From positions 62,001 through 126,000 of the forward strand of contig NZ_JAUSLT010000019.1 in the NCBI RefSeq assembly GCF_030646015.1: DNA of 64,000 nucleotides, in the 5' to 3' direction. Every line of letters begins with the position of its first letter. Within the stretch, counting starts at the first letter, position 1. Under the pieces are notes generated by a model that ran no database searches, was not told where the DNA came from, and worked only from the letters and a program-made list of their open reading frames with translations. The DNA is from Bradyrhizobium sp. Its GTDB lineage: Bacteria > Pseudomonadota > Alphaproteobacteria > Rhizobiales > Xanthobacteraceae. Position numbers and translations under genes: made by a program. Shown piece by piece: positions 44,845 through 53,634 of this stretch.

Positions 44845-45528
44845 CTATGCCGCCTGCTGCTTGTGCATCGCGCCGGTCGCGGATCCATTGCCGCGAATGG
44901 CCTTCACCGAGCGCTCGATCGCAGCCCATAGCCGGCTGATTTCCGCCGCCGCGCGACCCTCGGCGTCGTATTCGCGCGCGCCTTCGCCATGGCTGAGCGC
45001 CATCAGGAGATCGGCACGGTTGGTGATCTGCCCGCCCCACACCGGCGCGCGGAATTTGGCCAGCGCTTCCCGCGCGATGGTGACGATCGGGCTCTCCGCC
45101 TCGTCGCGGCGTGCCGGCGCGCCGTTGATCACGACCGCATAGGGTTTTCGCGCGGCACGGCAGGTTTGAATGGTTTCCTGCACGGCGTTGACGTCGAACA
45201 CGCCCGGCCGCGCCGGAATGATCACCATGGTGGCGTTCTTGATGGCATCGTCGACCACGGCCGACAAATTCGGCGGCGTGTCGATGAATACCCACTCGAA
45301 GCCGTCGCGCTTGGCGGCGGCCACGATCCCGCTCACGGAATTGACGGCGGTCTTGATCGTGGGTTCGTTGGTGCCGCGCAGCTTGTGCCAGAGTGTCAAT
45401 GACCCCTGCGGATCGGCATCGACAAGCAGACAGGGCTTCGTAACCTTATGGACATGCGCAGCGAGATGGGCGGCAAGGGTACTCTTTCCCGAGCCGCCTT
45501 TACGCGATGCGAAAACAATAACGTTCAT
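44845..45528 (-). CDS. Orphan ParA/MinD-family ATPase
   Basis: 227 residues. Deviant Walker A KGGSGKST (10-17, with the signature lysine K10), Walker A' DADPQGSLTLW and Walker B FIDTPPNLS are intact. No parB or minE gene is adjacent, so it belongs to the orphan ParA group that positions other cargo or works in protein localisation. Start at 45528. The 177-bp upstream gap holds six GANTC sites and a GAATCAG/CTGATTC palindrome, suggesting cell-cycle (CcrM) control. Confidence 0.86.
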   Translation of the reverse strand: MNVIVFASRKGGSGKSTLAAHLAAHVHKVTKPCLLVDADPQGSLTLWHKLRGTNEPTIKTAVNSVSGIVAAAKRDGFEWVFIDTPPNLSAVVDDAIKNATMVIIPARPGVFDVNAVQETIQTCRAARKPYAVVINGAPARRDEAESPIVTIAREALAKFRAPVWGGQITNRADLLMALSHGEGAREYDAEGRAAAEISRLWAAIERSVKAIRGNGSATGAMHKQQAA

Positions 45529-45564
45529 ACCTTCGCCTCCAGATTGACCCCAGATGGCGAAAAT

Positions 45565-45707
45565 GAATCAGCACGCTGATTCGTGAAAGAAAAATTTACC
45601 GCTAAAGTGGACGAAGCCCCGGATTAATCGGCGGAGTGGGCTTTTGAGTCACACCATGCGCTGCAGCAGACTCAAAAAGTGAATCGCGACAGCGCTGGAA
45701 GTGAGTC
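45565..45707. promoter_or_regulatory. Cluster of six GANTC (CcrM) sites upstream of the ParA gene
   Basis: GANTC occurs at 45565, 45578, 45646, 45669, 45681 and 45703 within 143 bp. The first two form the perfect palindrome GAATCAG-CACG-CTGATTC (45565-45582) about 40 bp before the parA-type start, and the last sits in AGTGA-G-TCACT. CcrM methylates the A of GANTC once per cell cycle in alphaproteobacteria. Confidence 0.6.
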
Positions 45708-46038
45708 ACTGCGCATTTTTTACGCGCTCACGCTCGGCTTTTGCGCGTTGACGCACTTCCCACTTGCGTTCGATCCATCCGAGCGACTGCGCCATCGGCT
45801 TTTGTAGGATCGGCACATCCTGGGCGAACAAAACGAGTCCGAGCGGCAGCATCCAGAGTCCCAGGATCGGCAAGAAGCTGAAGATGCCGCCGATCATCAG
45901 CAAGATCGCCAGCGGAATCCGCACCAGGATCGACGACGGCTTGCGTAGCCAGCCGATGAATCTGGCCGGTCCCGGCGGAAGTTTGTCCTGAAACCAGGCA
46001 AAATGCCGATCAAGCTCCTCCCTGGAATGTTCACCCAC
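45706..46038 (-). CDS. Small two-helix membrane protein
   Basis: 110 residues. Two hydrophobic segments (~38-56 and ~58-75) linked by LPILGLWMLPLGL, flanked by an acidic N-terminus (EHSREELDRHF) and a basic C-terminus (RQRAKAERERVKNAQ). The start is GTG at 46038 with AAGGAGAG 6 nt upstream. It lies directly upstream of the parA-type gene but is separated by the GANTC-rich gap. No function recognised. Confidence 0.65.
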   Translation of the reverse strand: MGEHSREELDRHFAWFQDKLPPGPARFIGWLRKPSSILVRIPLAILLMIGGIFSFLPILGLWMLPLGLVLFAQDVPILQKPMAQSLGWIERKWEVRQRAKAERERVKNAQ

Positions 46039-46185
46039 TGAATCTCTCCTTGCCTTCAGATGGGGATCCGAGGCACCGACGCAAGGCGTCGTTCCGTGGT
46101 GCCAAGCATCCGCGGGCGGCGTTGTTCCGGGTCACATGAGGCGAATGTCGAACGAGCCCGCGCGCACGTCGCTGCTTTTTCGCGT

Positions 46186-46545
46186 TCAGGTTGCCTTCGG
46201 CTTCGCAGGCTTGCCGGGTTTCTTCGCCTTGGCGCTGGCCGGCTTTCGCGCCTTCGCCGGCGTGATGCCGAGAGGCTTTCCCGCACGGACCGAGCTGACT
46301 TCGGAGGGCTCGGGCCGGAAATGCGCCCGGCAGCCAGGGCTGAGCTGGGATTTTTGCTGGATCATGCAGACCGTGATGCGGTCGACGTCCGGGATGTAGG
46401 CGCCGCACAGGCGCATCGCATCGCCGGTGCAGGCCTGCTCCTGCTCGGGGGAATAGGCCTGGCTCGCCGCAGGCCACATCGAGACCGCAAGCGCGGTCGC
46501 GAGCATCAAACCAAACTGGAACTTGCTGGACCGGAGCACGAACAT
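46186..46545 (-). CDS. Secreted Cys-containing protein with Lys/Pro/Ala tail
   Basis: 119 residues from ATG at 46545. Signal peptide FQFGLMLATALAVSMWPAAS; the mature domain shows QACTGDAMRLCGAYIPDVDR and ITVCMIQQKSQLSPGCRAHF, a four-Cys motif seen in a Bradyrhizobium-type family of small secreted proteins. The last ~30 residues (LGITPAKARKPASAKAKKPG...) are lysine-rich and unstructured. Upstream lie five 12-bp tandem repeats that contain the ribosome-binding site and could extend the frame as Gly-Phe repeats from TTG at 46605. Confidence 0.7.
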   Translation of the reverse strand: MFVLRSSKFQFGLMLATALAVSMWPAASQAYSPEQEQACTGDAMRLCGAYIPDVDRITVCMIQQKSQLSPGCRAHFRPEPSEVSSVRAGKPLGITPAKARKPASAKAKKPGKPAKPKAT

Positions 46546-46605
46546 GAATCCTCCCAAGAATCCTCCCAAAAATCCACTCGAGGATCCCTTCGAGAATCCC
46601 CTCAA
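46546..46605. repeat. Five 12-bp tandem repeats at the start of the secreted protein gene
   Basis: On the plus strand the units read GAATCCTCCCAA twice (identical), then AAATCCACTCGA, GGATCCCTTCGA and GAATCCCCTCAA. On the minus (coding) strand each unit reads like TTGGGAGGATTC and so carries a Shine-Dalgarno-like GGAGG. Three units contain a GANTC site. Confidence 0.75.
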
Positions 46606-46693
46606 GCATTAATTGGGAGAATTGTGGGTGAACCGCGGCGGATTGGCAAGCAGAGGTCAAGCGCGGGGTGCGGGGTCGCGGTGGATAGCGTCC

Positions 46694-46710
46694 TGGTACA
46701 GTTGGGTGGG
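46694..46710. repeat. Distal att site (17-bp copy of the tRNA-His 3' end)
   Basis: TGGTACAGTTGGGTGGG, identical to 48063-48079; flanking bases differ on both sides. Confidence 0.75.
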
Positions 46711-46895
46711 TACTGCCAACATTCAGACAGATGATTGATAAACCTAACGTTTTCGCCCGCGCGTTTGCTTCGTTTGTAGTACCTTTTTGTATTTTCAGCG
46801 AGGCCTATGTGCGTCCACGTACCGCTGCACGATGCTCGCGCCACGAGGTCCAATCAACAGGCTTCGGAGACCCAATTATCGTGAGCTGGCCGGGA

Positions 46896-47978
46896 TTAGT
46901 CCTCTCCGTAAAGACCACTAGATTGGTGCAATCCCATCGCGCGCTTGGAACTACCAGTCCTGTAAACCCGAGAAACACAGTGGCATCGGCGATTTCCTGC
47001 GTGCGACTGTACCCTGACTTCCTTAAAGGGGTTTTGTCGAATGCGCTTGTGCTCACGAGCCCAGCTAAATACGCGCCGCGACGCCGACAGCCAAATTTCT
47101 CGAACGGTGCTGGGGCCTCGCTCGTTATTGACCAGACCGTGCACCCACGTACGCGCAACGTCCTCAGTGATACCATCCGCCCCCACTTCGGCGAATTCAC
47201 GCTGCATTGCGAGGAAAACCGCCCTCCATCTAGTCACAGTCTTCGGCGCGGGCTTCGTCGCGAGTACGAAGGCCTCGAACAATTCCCAGCAACTGACACC
47301 CTTACCCCTAGCCGGACCATCGGTGAACGGAGGGAAACTGTCAGGTGTGTCATCACGGGAGTAATCGCCATTGGCACGCCGCTCCAGCACCGAAATCGCC
47401 AACAGCAGGTTGTCGCTGACAGCATCCACAAAGAGCGCGTAAGCGGTGGCGTTCAATGCAATACCGGAGCTGGCAAGGAAGGTTGCCACACGGGCCAACT
47501 CGGCAACCTGTGGCCTCACCGCTTCGCGAACCTCCGGCTCCTTCGCCCACTCCCATTTGGGGTCAGACTTATGGTTCTCGTGGTAGCTATCTGGTGCCTC
47601 GGGGTGGATCACATTCCAAACGAAGTGGTTGCTCATCTCCTGCCAACGCTTGGCTGGACCGGGGTCGTTCTCATGCTGTCCGACGAACCATGTGTACCAA
47701 CGGCCTGCGAGTGCAATCGCGTTTAATCGAGTGAGCGGCTGACCTGAGCCGTTCTTCTTTGATCGCAGCGTTGCAATGCGCGTTTCAATCTCTGCTCCCC
47801 ACTCTCCGAGTTGCGTCTTTGCTTCGTGTGACGCTGTGTCCGCTGGCAGTTTGAGATGCGCTTCACGTTTCACGCCATACAGGCGTGCGTACTCCTCGCG
47901 AACATCTTCGGGGATGCCTTTGCGTGCAAACCATCGACCATCAGCAGCACGATTTAACGCGACCATCCGTAATGCCAT
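46896..47978 (-). pseudogene. Truncated tyrosine recombinase (phage-type integrase)
   Basis: 360 codons. The N-terminus (MALRMVALNRAADGRWFARKG) resembles the arm-type/DUF6538 start of phage integrases, and a SAM-like core-binding domain follows (TVTRWRAVFLAMQREFAE...TVREIWLSASRRVFSWAREHKRIRQNPF). The frame then runs on as QSHAGNRRCHCVSRVY and stops; the catalytic domain with R...HxxR...Y is absent in all frames up to the att repeat. Start at 47978 with TAAAAT and AAGGCG upstream; ATG 47966 possible. Not an active recombinase. Confidence 0.75.
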
Positions 47979-48062
47979 TTGTAGCGCCTTTTGTATTTTA
48001 GCGCGGGCAAATACATCAGGTCTATCAGTACGTTGCTGAAACCACAGAGGAATTTGTTGTGG

Positions 48063-48139
48063 TGGTACAGTTGGGTGGGCTCGAACCACCGACCTCCTGT
48101 TCCACAGACAGGCGCTCTAACCAACTGAGCTACAACTGC
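48063..48139 (-). tRNA. tRNA-His (GTG)
   Basis: The minus strand folds as a full cloverleaf: acceptor GCAGTTG/CAACTGT, D arm GCTCAGTTGGTTAGAGC, anticodon arm CCTGT-CTGTGGA-ACAGG with anticodon GTG, T arm GGTGG-TTCGAGC-CCACC, A73 and encoded CCA. The missing G-1 and the A73 discriminator fit the known unusual tRNA-His of many alphaproteobacteria. Its last 17 bp serve as an attachment site. Confidence 0.97.
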
Positions 48140-48300
48140 ATCCTTGGCGAGCCCTTGAAATGGGGTCGCCGAACGGGGCGGAAACTAGGTGCAACGCCGC
48201 CCTTTGGCAAGGCCGGTGGATGCCCCGTAAGGGTCGATTCGGAGGCGGTAAAAGTTCACGCTTCGCAGGCCTCGCCGGGCAAAAACCCGCACGCCTCGCC

Positions 48301-48326
48301 CTCGACGCAGTCCCTCGACGCAGTCC
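48301..48326. repeat. 13-bp tandem repeat
   Basis: CTCGACGCAGTCC occurs twice in a row between the phasin terminator and tRNA-His. Probably slippage; no function seen. Confidence 0.6.
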
Positions 48327-48345
48327 CTTGGCGCAGCGCCCAAAC

Positions 48346-48378
48346 AAAAAGCCCGGGCTGGCCGCCCGGGCTTTTTTT
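48346..48378 (-). terminator. Bidirectional terminator after the first phasin gene
   Basis: AAAAAGCCCGGG-CTGGCCG-CCCGGGCTTTTTTT; on the minus strand the A-run supplies the T-tail, 20 nt after the phasin stop. Confidence 0.88.
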
Positions 48379-48397
48379 GGAATGCGAAACGGGCCTA

Positions 48398-48829
48398 TCA
48401 GGCGGCCGGCTTGAACAGCTTCGACGCGCTGGCCTTGATCGGCTCGGCGGTCTCCGCCGCAACCTTCTGGCTCAGCTCGGCAAGTTGCTTGGTCTGGGCG
48501 GTGAAGGTTTCGAACTGCTTCTTGGCGTGCGAGGCCCAAAGCTCCATCGCCTCGGTGGGCGATTTCACGCTGAACAGCTCCTGTGCGAAGTCCAGGCTCG
48601 CGGTGCTGTTGGCTTTCATGATTTCCATCAGCTTGGCGGAGTATTCGCTGGCGCCCTTGCTGACGGTCGTGAACACCGCCTCAATGGTGCCGTTATGGGT
48701 CTCGGCGGCATCCTTGAACTTGGCGTAGCTGTCGCGGGCCTGCGAAACGCCCTTTTCGGCGAACGCACGCATTTGCTCGGGGACTTCGAACGGGATCACG
48801 GAAGCAGAGAAAGGATCGTTATTGGCCAT
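48398..48829 (-). CDS. Phasin-family protein
   Basis: 143 residues, almost entirely amphipathic helix. Typical blocks: FEVPEQMRAFAEKGVSQARDSYAKF, EYSAKLMEIMKANSTASLDFAQEL and WASHAKKQFETFTAQTKQLAELSQKVAAE. Phasins coat polyhydroxybutyrate granules and control their number and size. Start at 48829 (MANNDPF) with AAGGA 9 nt upstream. A second phasin-like gene lies just upstream on the same strand. Confidence 0.9.
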   Translation of the reverse strand: MANNDPFSASVIPFEVPEQMRAFAEKGVSQARDSYAKFKDAAETHNGTIEAVFTTVSKGASEYSAKLMEIMKANSTASLDFAQELFSVKSPTEAMELWASHAKKQFETFTAQTKQLAELSQKVAAETAEPIKASASKLFKPAA

Positions 48830-49075
48830 TACTTGCATCCTTCGCGTTGGGTGAAAAATGTGACCCCTCACACGCCCCCGGCGCCCACCGGAAAACGTCG
48901 AACTGATCACGCAGAACGGGAATGCCCATTGTCGGGCAACCAACAGATAACACCCTTAACATGTCAATTTTGTGCATTGCAATGCGATTTTCACCGCAAT
49001 GCCGCATAGCAGGGGCCAGCCGAACGCACGTTCCGGCTGCGGAACCCGCCAAAATCAACCGTCGGAAGGCATTTG

Positions 49076-49459
49076 TCAGCTTTTCGGCTTGGCGGCGTCC
49101 ATCGCCGCCTTGCTGACGATCTGGCCCATCTCGCTGGCCTGCTCGGCCAGCGACCGCATCTGCGCCTGCACATATTCGGTATGCAGCCGCATGATTTCCG
49201 TCAGATCCTTGGCGTGCAGCAGCGATTGGGCATAGTCCAGCGACGCCTGGACGTTCTTTTCGGCGTAGGACATCGCCTTGGCGCCGATGTCCTTGGCGCC
49301 GGCGGCAACCGCCTCCCGCTTCTCCTCGATGGTTCCGGCGGTCGTTTGCGCGCCGCTCAGGAACTTCTCGAAGGCCTGGCGGGCCTGGTCGAAGCCGGCC
49401 TCGGCCATCGACCGCATTTCCTTGGGAGTCTCGAAAGGGTCACGTCCTTGTTCGCTCAT
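49076..49459 (-). CDS. Phasin-family protein (second)
   Basis: 127 residues. RDPFETPKEMRSMAEAGFDQARQAFEKFLSGAQ, KAMSYAEKNVQASLDYAQSLLHAKDLTEIMRLHTEYVQAQM and the Ala/Lys-rich end match the same family as the downstream gene. The 246-bp gap between the two suggests separate promoters. Both may bind PHB granules or, as in some family members, have stress roles. Confidence 0.87.
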   Translation of the reverse strand: MSEQGRDPFETPKEMRSMAEAGFDQARQAFEKFLSGAQTTAGTIEEKREAVAAGAKDIGAKAMSYAEKNVQASLDYAQSLLHAKDLTEIMRLHTEYVQAQMRSLAEQASEMGQIVSKAAMDAAKPKS

Positions 49460-49798
49460 GGTCCCACTCCTGTTCGGTATCCGAAGGCTGTCCACGGCCC
49501 CGGTTCCCCGTTCCCATGTCAGGATAAAGGGCAAATAGCCTCGCCGATATGACGCGACATCCGCCTGTTCCCATCGTGGACCTCTGGACGCCGTTTGCAA
49601 CAGCCCAACGCCAAAGCCCGGCGCAGGGTTCAGCCGGATTAAGGTTATCTCCGCTTTGGGCGGCAGCCCGGCCGCAAACCGTGGACCTGACCTTGGCGGC
49701 GGGCGATACTAAGGGTTCGTTAAGGCTGTCATCGTTTGGCCGCCGAACTCTGCGCCATCGTCTTAGCCAAGGCCCAACCAGTCAGCCATGTCACCACG
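49460..49798. other. Intergenic region, 339 bp, no gene seen
   Basis: The gap lies between the divergent phasin and large kinase genes. No coding frame or hairpin of note; single TTAA half-sites occur (for example near 49725) but no full CtrA box. Confidence 0.45.
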
Positions 49799-52700
49799 AT
49801 GAACAATGCGGAATTCCAGTTGCGAGGCGTCGGCGATCCGAGGCTGGCCGTGCATGCCACCAGTGCGCTGCCGGTGTGGCTGTGGTCGACCGACGGCACC
49901 CGGATCTGGTGGGCCAATGCGGTCGGTGCCAGGCTGTTCGGCGCGGCCAACGGCGCCGTGCTCGCCGGCAGGATTTTCGGCCCCGCCGACCAGCACCGGC
50001 GCCAGGTGGCGCAACTCGCCGGGCGGCTGTCGCCCACCGGCGCGATCCGGCTGGAGCGGCTGCGCGGTTTCGGCGCACCGCTCGGCACCCTGATGACCTG
50101 CGGCTGCGCGCGGCTCGAATTCGCCGACGGCAACCACGGCATCCTGATCGCCGCCGCCGAAGCGGTGGGCCGCGCGATGCCGCTGGTCGAACGGCTGCAG
50201 CGCCTGGTCGAAGGCATCGATTCGCCGATCGCGGCGTTCGCGCGTGACGGCATGTTCGTCGGCGCCAGCGACGCCGCGCGGCCGCTGCTCGGCTTTCGCA
50301 ATCTCTCCGAGGCCGGTCTCGACGAGGCGCGCAGCAACGCGCTCGCCCAAGGCCGCGTCGAGACCCCGGTCGGCATCGGCCACATGGTGCTGCAACGCGT
50401 CGGCACCGGCGCGGATGTCGGGCTGGTGGCGCTGATCGCGCCGGCGCCTGCCCAGATCGCTCCTGAACAGGTCGCTCCTGAAGACGTCGCGTCGTCTGAT
50501 CACGAACAGCCGGCGGTCCCGGACGCAGCCCCCGCCGGATTCGCGCTGGTCGACGAGTTCGCGACATCGTCGCCGGAAGAGACGGTTGCCGCCCTGCCGC
50601 CGGAGCCCGTGCAGCAGGTCGCGCCGCTGGCGGACCTGCCGGCGCCGGACTACGAACGGCCGGCGATGTCGGGCGAAGCCCCGGCCGAGTTCGCGCTGAT
50701 CGACGAGTTTGTGGAGCCGGCCCAAGCGACTGCTGAAGCCCCGGACGCCGGGGACTTCGTCGAGGAGCCACCCGAAGAAGATATCGACCTGCAGTCGGTG
50801 CTGCAGCTCAACTTGCCCCAAGTTGAATCTCACGTCGAGGCTTCACCGATCGAAGACCAGGTGGAAGCCGCAAAGCCCGATGCCGGTGTTGATCTGGAGC
50901 AACCTTCCCGCGATGTCGAAGCCGTTGCCGAAGCGACGGCGCCTCTGCCCGCGGAGCAAGCTGCATCCGCGATGGAGGCTTCCATGTCACCGGCAAACCA
51001 ATCCGAAGCCACCGGCGCGCCGTCATGGCTCGACGAGCCACCCGCCGCGCGGGAGCACCCGCTGCGCTTCATGTGGCAGATGGATGCCGAAGGCCGCTTC
51101 TCGCTCGGGTCCGATGAATTCACCCGCCTGATCGGCGCCCGCACCGCCGCCGGCTTCGGACGGCCGTGGAGCGAGATCGCCGAGACGTTCGGGCTCGATC
51201 CCGACGGCCGCGTCGCCAGGGCAGTCGCCACCGGCAGCACCTGGAGCGGCATCACGCTGGACTGGCCGGTCGATGGCGGCGGCCGCTTGCCGGTGGAACT
51301 GGCGGGACTGCCGACCTACGATCACACCGGAAAACTTGCCGGCTATCGGGGGTTTGGGGTTTGCCGCGATCTCGACGGGCTGACCCGGCTCGCCGCGCAG
51401 CGCCGCCACGAATTTTTCAACCCGCCGCCCCCACCGCAGCCGCTTTCGGCCGATATCGTACAGGCCGGTCCGGCCAGTGATTCGCCCGCCGCCGCGTTGC
51501 CCGACATAGCCGTTGTTGCGTCGTCCACTACGTCTGAATTGCCAGCATCGATTGCCGCCCCGACTTCATACCAAACCGATTTGGAAACGACCGTGGAAAG
51601 CTCCGAAACGCTCAAGAACGTCCTGCCGTTTCGCCCGATCAGCGAACCGAAATCACCGGTCCTGACCCCGGTGGAGAACAGCGCCTTCAACGAGCTCGCG
51701 CGGCAATTGTCGGCGCGGCTCGAGGCCGAGACCGGCGCGGCGGCAATGGCTGATCTGTCCGACGCGTCAGACGATGTTGTCGGGCCGGTCGCGGCGGCCG
51801 AGCCGGTCGAAGCGCCGGCTGAAACGCCGGAGTGGCTGGCCCCGCCCGAACCGCCGGCGCGCGGCGAGACCCGGCGCGACAAGATGCTGCTCGACCTCGT
51901 GCCGGTCGGCGTCCTGATTTACCGGCTTGACCGGCTGCTCTATGCCAATTCAGCGTTTCTGGCGCGGATCGGCTATGACAGCCTTCACGCCCTCGAAGAG
52001 GCCGGTGGCCTCGACGCGCTCTATGTCGAACCCGGCGTCTCCACCGCTTCCAGCACATCCGATACCGGCACGCCGGTGACGATTTCCGCGAGCCAGGATT
52101 CGCCGGACCAAGCGCCGTCGCCGGCGACCGATGCGCGGCTCTATACCATCGCGTGGGACGAGGATTCGGCGCTGGCGCTGATCTGCTCGGGCGCCGCCGG
52201 CGAAGGCGCCGCGATCGCCGCCGCCATCACGCAGGCGGTCCCGGCCGGCGCGCCTTCGAGCGAGCCCTCAGCCGTCGGTCACGCCAATGCCGAGGAGCTC
52301 GGCGCCATTCTCGACACCACGGCCGAAGGCATCGTGATGTTCGACGGCGAAGGCAACATCAATTCGTGCAATCGCAGCGCCGAGGCGCTGTTCGGCTACG
52401 ACGGCGCCGATCTCGTGCAGCGCAATCTCGCCGAGCTGTTCGCGCCGGAAAGCCAGGGCGTGATGCAGGATTACCTGGAGAGCATCAAGGGCGCCGGCGT
52501 CGCCAGCCTGCTCGACCACGGCCGCGACATGCTGGGCCGTGTGCGCGGCGGCGGCATCATCCCGCTGTCGATGACCATGGGGCGGACGCGGCCCGACGGC
52601 CCGAATTTCTTCGCGGTGTTTCGCGATCTGTCGCAAGCCCGCAAGAACGAAAGCGAGCTGCAGCAGGCGCGGCGGCTGGCCGAGCGCGCCGCCAACGCCA

Positions 52701-53392
52701 AGGCCGACATGCTGGCGCGGATCAGCCATGAGGTCCGCACCCCGCTCAACGCCATCATCGGCTTTGCCGAAGTCATGATCGGCGAACGCTTCGGCTCGCT
52801 CGGCAACGAGCGTTACGTCGAATACATGAAGGACATCCGCGCTTCCGGCGAGCGCGTCATCGCCATCATCAACGATTTGCTCGATCTCTCGCGGATCGAG
52901 ACCGGCAAGCTCGATCTGGCTTTCACCAACCAGAACCTCAACGAGCTGGTGGAGAGCTGCGTCGCGGTGATGCAGCCGCAGGCCAACCGCGAACGCATCA
53001 TCATCCGGACCTCGCTGGCGCATGCGCTGCCGCCGGTCATCGCCGACGCCCGCGCGCTGCGCCAGATCACGCTGAACCTGATCGGCAACTCGATCCATCT
53101 CGCCAATGCCGGCGGCCAGGTCATCGTCTCCACCGCGCTGTCGGATTTCGGCGAGGTGGTGCTGCGGGTCCGCGATACCGGACACGGGCTCAACGACAAT
53201 GAGGTCGCCGCCGCGATGGAGCCGTTCCGCAACCATGCGCCGTCGGATCAGTCCTCCGACGGTTCCGGCGTCAGCCTGTCGCTGACCAAGGCGCTGGTCG
53301 AAGCCAACCGCGCGCAATTCCACATCAAGACCGGCCCGCATTCGGGCACGCTGATCGAAGTGGTGTTTTCCCACGCAGTGGCGAAGGCCTGA
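49799..53392 (+). CDS. Large PAS histidine kinase, PleC/DivJ/PdhS type
   Basis: 1197 residues, soluble. N-terminal PAS-like unit (LPVWLWSTDGTRIWWANA), a long Glu/Ala/Pro-rich disordered region (~220-420), a second PAS-like unit (EHPLRFMWQMDAEGRFSLG), further linker, then two more (LVPVGVLIYRLDRLLYANSAF; LDTTAEGIVMFDGEGNINSCN). HisKA is ISHEVRTPLNAIIGFAEVM with H977, followed by FGSLGNERYVEYMKDI and IINDLLDLSRIETGK, the signature of the DivJ/PleC/PdhS kinases that act on DivK. The ATPase has DTGHGLND but a modified G2 (DGSGVSLSL instead of GxGLGL), so kinase activity may be reduced. Start at ATG 49799. Confidence 0.88.
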   Translation: MNNAEFQLRGVGDPRLAVHATSALPVWLWSTDGTRIWWANAVGARLFGAANGAVLAGRIFGPADQHRRQVAQLAGRLSPTGAIRLERLRGFGAPLGTLMTCGCARLEFADGNHGILIAAAEAVGRAMPLVERLQRLVEGIDSPIAAFARDGMFVGASDAARPLLGFRNLSEAGLDEARSNALAQGRVETPVGIGHMVLQRVGTGADVGLVALIAPAPAQIAPEQVAPEDVASSDHEQPAVPDAAPAGFALVDEFATSSPEETVAALPPEPVQQVAPLADLPAPDYERPAMSGEAPAEFALIDEFVEPAQATAEAPDAGDFVEEPPEEDIDLQSVLQLNLPQVESHVEASPIEDQVEAAKPDAGVDLEQPSRDVEAVAEATAPLPAEQAASAMEASMSPANQSEATGAPSWLDEPPAAREHPLRFMWQMDAEGRFSLGSDEFTRLIGARTAAGFGRPWSEIAETFGLDPDGRVARAVATGSTWSGITLDWPVDGGGRLPVELAGLPTYDHTGKLAGYRGFGVCRDLDGLTRLAAQRRHEFFNPPPPPQPLSADIVQAGPASDSPAAALPDIAVVASSTTSELPASIAAPTSYQTDLETTVESSETLKNVLPFRPISEPKSPVLTPVENSAFNELARQLSARLEAETGAAAMADLSDASDDVVGPVAAAEPVEAPAETPEWLAPPEPPARGETRRDKMLLDLVPVGVLIYRLDRLLYANSAFLARIGYDSLHALEEAGGLDALYVEPGVSTASSTSDTGTPVTISASQDSPDQAPSPATDARLYTIAWDEDSALALICSGAAGEGAAIAAAITQAVPAGAPSSEPSAVGHANAEELGAILDTTAEGIVMFDGEGNINSCNRSAEALFGYDGADLVQRNLAELFAPESQGVMQDYLESIKGAGVASLLDHGRDMLGRVRGGGIIPLSMTMGRTRPDGPNFFAVFRDLSQARKNESELQQARRLAERAANAKADMLARISHEVRTPLNAIIGFAEVMIGERFGSLGNERYVEYMKDIRASGERVIAIINDLLDLSRIETGKLDLAFTNQNLNELVESCVAVMQPQANRERIIIRTSLAHALPPVIADARALRQITLNLIGNSIHLANAGGQVIVSTALSDFGEVVLRVRDTGHGLNDNEVAAAMEPFRNHAPSDQSSDGSGVSLSLTKALVEANRAQFHIKTGPHSGTLIEVVFSHAVAKA

Positions 53393-53634
53393 GTTCGATC
53401 CGGCTTCGTTGAAACAGACGGGGCCTCGTGGTTCGAGACGCGGGGCGATGCCGCGCTCCTCACCATGAGGGAGCGAGGGGGTTATCGTCCGAGAAGCGGC
53501 GAGATCCTCATCCCGCTGCGTGAATCGGCCGCGTCCAATTCGGCGCGACACGGCACAATTTTTGCTCGGTCCTTGCTGTTTGAATACAGACGCGGCTGTT
53601 TCGCTCAATCTTTAAGCATTTGGACCAAACCGAT

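Larger units (their letters stand above)
46694..48079. mobile_element. Decayed mini integrative element at tRNA-His
   Basis: A 17-bp exact direct repeat (TGGTACAGTTGGGTGGG) occurs at 48063-48079, the 3' end of tRNA-His, and at 46694-46710. Between them, 1.35 kb of visibly lower-GC DNA holds a tyrosine-recombinase gene without its catalytic part and nothing else recognisable. The arrangement tRNA-att-integrase-att is that of a tRNA-targeted genomic island reduced to its integrase end. Confidence 0.75.

Noticed and set aside
44845..45528. Plasmid or chromosome partition locus with origin
   Set aside because: No parB, no parS-like palindromes and no DnaA-box cluster nearby; the ParA is an orphan.
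46731..47726. 331-codon plus-strand frame in the tRNA-His element
   Set aside because: Antisense to the integrase remnant, with no recognisable domain.
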